Shown here: one piece after another, positions 13,504 through 15,968 of the stretch
Numbering within the stretch: the first letter of the stretch is position 1
Layout: each line of letters begins with the position of its first letter
DNA from: Chloroflexota bacterium
Lineage (GTDB): Bacteria; Chloroflexota; Limnocylindria; Limnocylindrales; CSP1-4
Direction of reading: 5' to 3'
NCBI GenBank assembly: GCA_021786915.1
Contig: JAJYMP010000385.1
Coordinates: 1 to 15,968 of the forward strand
DNA: 15,968 nucleotides
Position numbers and translations under genes: made by a program
Notes under the pieces: model-generated
What the model was told of the DNA's origin: nothing
Databases searched by the model: none
The model's input: only the letters and a program-made list of their open reading frames with translations

Positions 13504-14714
13504 GGCGCCGTCACCCCGAGCACCCCGATCTCGCTCACGGCGGCATCGTCGAACGGCGTGCCGTTGACCGAGGTCTTGACCGAGGGGTAGGTGCTCACGA
13601 TGGTGATCCGCACGCGTGTCGCGCCCGCGACCGGGGCGAGGTTGATCTTCTGGGCGCTCGTGGTGTCCTTGAGCCGCACGGCCAGCGGCGCGCCGCCGTC
13701 CACCGAGATCTGGACGTCCTTGAGCCGCAGGTTCCCCTTGTAGAGCGCGGTCGACGCCTGGAAGCCGTTGCGGATGACGACGCCGGTCACGGTCGACGGG
13801 TCGAAGGACACCTCGATCCACTCGCCAGTCTCGTTGGGCGAGCCCTCCTGCCAGCTCGTCTTGAGGCTGCCGTCGATCGCGTTCTGCGCGCCGTACCTCG
13901 CTGTGTCGCCGAGGGCGATGGACGAGGCGGCGGCGCCGGTCAGCTTGAGGGGCTTCCCGACCAGCGCGGGCGCCGCTGATGGGCTCGCGGCAGCAGAGGC
14001 AACGGCCGAGGATGAGGGACCAGGCGACACGGCAGCCCCCGAGGACGTCCTCGCCGGGCTGCCGCCGAGCGAGGGCGCGGCCGAGATCGCCGAGGCGGGG
14101 CCGCAGCCATTGAGCAGGTTCGACCCGACAACCACGGCCACGCCGGCGAGCACGCCGAGCACGATCACGACGACGATCCAGACGGGCAGACCGCCCCCGT
14201 CCTTCGGTGCAGCGCCGCGCGGGACGACGCCGGGCGTCCGGCCGGGCGTGGGCGGGCCGGGCTGGACGGGTCGGGCCCCGGGGACGGCCGCCACCGCGGC
14301 GGCGATCTCGTCACGGGAGCGCGACGCAATCCTGGCTGCCGGCGTCAGCTTGGCCCCGCACGTCTGGCAGAACGTCCGCGTCGCGGCGTTGGCGATCCCG
14401 CAGGACGGGCAGCGGAGGAGGCCCTCGCCCGCAGCGCCAGGGGGAGGCAGCGGAGACCCGGCGGGGGGAGCCGCCGTCGGGGGACCAGCCGCGTGGGCCA
14501 CGGGGGTGCCGACTGGCCCGGGGCCGACGGTGGGGCCAGGGTCGCCGACAGCCGCCGAGGCGAGGGGAGCCGGAGCGGGGGCACCCGGATCAGCCGCGAC
14601 GCCAGCGGCAGCGCCCTCCCACTCGAGGAATGTCCCGCAAGAGCCGCAGAACTGGTCGCCGGGCGCGTTCGCGAACCCGCAGCGCGCGCAGAGCACCGTC
14701 TGGTCGTGCGTCAT
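13500..14714 (-). CDS. double zinc-ribbon membrane protein with external discoidin-like (NADase-type glycan-binding) domain
   Basis: The protein has 404 residues. Two zinc ribbons lie at the N-terminus: C9-x2-C12 with C23-x2-C26, and C102-x2-C105 with C116-x2-C119, separated by a Pro/Gly/Ala linker. A second linker leads to one membrane helix (about 177-198, LPVWIVVVIVLGVLAGVAVV). After a Ser/Ala/Pro stalk, residues 260-400 resemble the discoidin-like domain called NADase-type glycan-binding: YGAQNAIDGSLKTSWQEG, GEWIEVSF, GVVIRNGFQAS, VRITIVSTYPS and DDAAVSEIGVLG. The predicted topology is zinc ribbons inside and carbohydrate-binding domain outside, so it may link a cytoplasmic partner to the surface. 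GAGG at 14723-14726 precedes ATG 14712-14714, and the upstream gene stops only four bases before, so the two are coupled. Confidence 0.85.
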   Translation of the reverse strand: MTHDQTVLCARCGFANAPGDQFCGSCGTFLEWEGAAAGVAADPGAPAPAPLASAAVGDPGPTVGPGPVGTPVAHAAGPPTAAPPAGSPLPPPGAAGEGLLRCPSCGIANAATRTFCQTCGAKLTPAARIASRSRDEIAAAVAAVPGARPVQPGPPTPGRTPGVVPRGAAPKDGGGLPVWIVVVIVLGVLAGVAVVVGSNLLNGCGPASAISAAPSLGGSPARTSSGAAVSPGPSSSAVASAAASPSAAPALVGKPLKLTGAAASSIALGDTARYGAQNAIDGSLKTSWQEGSPNETGEWIEVSFDPSTVTGVVIRNGFQASTALYKGNLRLKDVQISVDGGAPLAVRLKDTTSAQKINLAPVAGATRVRITIVSTYPSVKTSVNGTPFDDAAVSEIGVLGVTAP

Positions 14715-14718
14715 CGGC

Positions 14719-15968
14719 TCATCCTCGGAACAGCAGGATCAGCGGCCCATTGCCCGGCCCGACCCCGAAGCCGGGCGGCCCGACCGAGCGCACCGTGACC
14801 AGCATCGGCACCTCGAGCTCCGGGAACTCCGGGCCGCCCACCCAGGTGGCCACGAGGTTGCGCTGGCCCACGATGTCGTGGTGGAACACGAGGACCTGGA
14901 TCTGGAATCCGCCCTGGGCATCCACCGTGATCACTGGCAGTGCGGGCGTGATCCCCGCGCTCCACGTCAGCTGCAGCTGGGCGCCGGCCGGGAACCCGGA
15001 GCCGGTGGCCACGACCACGATCCCCTGCTGCCCGATCGGCGGGTCCAGCACGATCTTCGCCTGCGAGCCGAGGCCGCTGAGCCGGGCCGTTCGCGGCGAG
15101 CCCGTGTAGTTGTCGGGGACCTGGAGCAGCGCCGATCGCGAACCGGCCTTGCTGGGCACGAACCCGACCGTGACCGTGCAGGCGTCGCCTCGGTAGAGGC
15201 TGAGACCCTGGCAGCCGTCGGCCAGCACCGAGAAGTCACCGGCATTCGTGCCGCCCACCGTCGCGGGCTTGACGGCCAGCGGTCCCCAGCCGCCATTGGT
15301 GAGCACCCCTGCGGCGGTCGCTGCCGAGGCCACGCCCACCGCCCGCGTCCCGAAGTCGATCGCCGGCGGGTTCAGCCTGGGGACGGGCGGCAGGTCGCGG
15401 AGGAAGACGTCGGCCTGCTTGTTGTTGTCGCCGGCAACCAGGTCCGCGCCGGTCGAGGCGAAGGCCACGAACCGCCCCGCTCCGCCCACCTTCGGGTTGC
15501 GGCTGATCGAGTTGCTCTGCCCGCCCGCCGGCGTCACGGAGATGTAGGCGTTCTGCCCCGAGGTCACATCGCGGAGCACGATCGAGCTCGACTCGCGAGT
15601 CAGGAAGGCGGCGGTCAGCAGGGGCCCGACCACCACGTAGGCGACCATCCGGCCGTCGCGCGAGATGCTCGGCTGGCCCGTGGTCGCCGGCGTCGGGGTG
15701 CCGTCGTCCTGGGCCGACACGAGCACCGTGTGGCCGGCGCCGACATCGCGACGGTAGACCTGCGCGATGCCCGCACCCTGGCCCGAGAGGAAGTTCGCCG
15801 CGGTCGAGACGAAGGCGACGAACTCGCCGTCGTCCGAGATGGACGGCTGGCTCGACGAGCCCTGCGGTGACTGCCCGGCAGGCCCCAGGCTCACCTGCTG
15901 CGTCGTGCCGGCGTTGAGGTCCCTGACGTAGACCTGCGTGCCCTCCCCCGCCGATTGCGGCGTCAGGG
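14719..15968 (-). CDS. beta-propeller protein with ASH-like and IPT-like domains (5' end off window)
   Basis: The frame stays open to the right edge, so the 5' end is missing; 415 residues are visible. Residues 1-195 carry PD40/TolB-like propeller repeats: QVYVRDLNAGTTQQVS, then PSISDDGEFVAFVSTAANFL with QVYRRDVGAGHTVLVS, PSISRDGRMVAYVV with VLRDVTSGQNAYIS, and a third blade ending in VFLRDL. Residues 199-298 resemble an ASH/choice-of-anchor D beta domain (AIDFGTRAVG, GDFSVLADGCQG, ACTVTVGFVPSKAGSRSALL). Residues 303-392 resemble an IPT/TIG-like domain (GSGFPAGAQLQLTW). The GTG at 15892-15894 is internal, since upstream codons continue the propeller pattern. The protein is probably secreted, with the signal in the missing part, and binds partners rather than acting as an enzyme. 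It is first of the four visible genes in the surface operon. Confidence 0.82.
   Translation of the reverse strand, partial: LTPQSAGEGTQVYVRDLNAGTTQQVSLGPAGQSPQGSSSQPSISDDGEFVAFVSTAANFLSGQGAGIAQVYRRDVGAGHTVLVSAQDDGTPTPATTGQPSISRDGRMVAYVVVGPLLTAAFLTRESSSIVLRDVTSGQNAYISVTPAGGQSNSISRNPKVGGAGRFVAFASTGADLVAGDNNKQADVFLRDLPPVPRLNPPAIDFGTRAVGVASAATAAGVLTNGGWGPLAVKPATVGGTNAGDFSVLADGCQGLSLYRGDACTVTVGFVPSKAGSRSALLQVPDNYTGSPRTARLSGLGSQAKIVLDPPIGQQGIVVVATGSGFPAGAQLQLTWSAGITPALPVITVDAQGGFQIQVLVFHHDIVGQRNLVATWVGGPEFPELEVPMLVTVRSVGPPGFGVGPGNGPLILLFRG

Noticed and set aside
13768..15870. A 700-codon plus-strand open frame opposite the zinc-ribbon and propeller genes
   Set aside because: The minus-strand frames hold conserved zinc ribbons, a membrane helix and beta domains; the plus-strand product is Pro/Gly/Arg-rich with no motif.
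1..15968. tRNA, rRNA, CRISPR arrays, insertion sequences, attachment sites or an origin
   Set aside because: I looked for cloverleaf arms, regularly spaced repeats, transposase motifs and terminal inverted repeats and saw none.

Overview
This window is GC-rich DNA (roughly 70% G+C by eye) with tightly packed genes on both strands. No RNA gene, insertion sequence, CRISPR array or origin is visible. The organism is most likely a high-GC environmental bacterium. Chloroflexota (Limnocylindria/Ellin6529-like lineages) is my best guess, from the mix of a membrane-anchored C39-like peptidase, zinc-ribbon membrane proteins, an atypical BKR-like SDR and a leaderless promoter. This is inference; an actinobacterium is not excluded.

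Region 1 (1-3268) is metabolic and transport. It holds the 3' part of a DapA-superfamily aldolase/dehydratase gene, a convergent atypical short-chain dehydrogenase, a divergent CPA1-type Na+/H+ antiporter, and a small Cys/His-rich protein followed by a strong hairpin terminator.

Region 2 (3296-9795) holds a soluble GAF-domain histidine kinase and its OmpR-type response regulator as a two-gene minus-strand operon. It is transcribed away from phosphoenolpyruvate carboxylase (ppc) across a 130-bp divergent promoter region. ppc has a textbook -35/-10 promoter that places the transcription start on its GTG codon, so it is probably leaderless. A class III-like zinc alcohol dehydrogenase follows. 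Both ppc and the alcohol dehydrogenase end in a short local sequence duplication.

Region 3 (9854-15968, minus strand, continuing off the right edge) is a four-gene operon that looks like a cell-surface module. In transcription order the products are a beta-propeller/ASH/IPT-like protein (5' end missing), a double zinc-ribbon protein with one membrane helix and an external discoidin-like glycan-binding domain, a membrane-anchored SH3b protein with three Ig-like domains each bracketed by a cysteine pair, and a membrane-anchored C39-like cysteine peptidase with FN3-like domains. The gene gaps are 4, 42 and 1 nt. The shared layout (membrane anchor, low-complexity Pro/Ser/Ala linker, extracytoplasmic beta domains) suggests the products act together outside the membrane. 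This is the best candidate in the window for an undescribed system; its job cannot be read from sequence alone.
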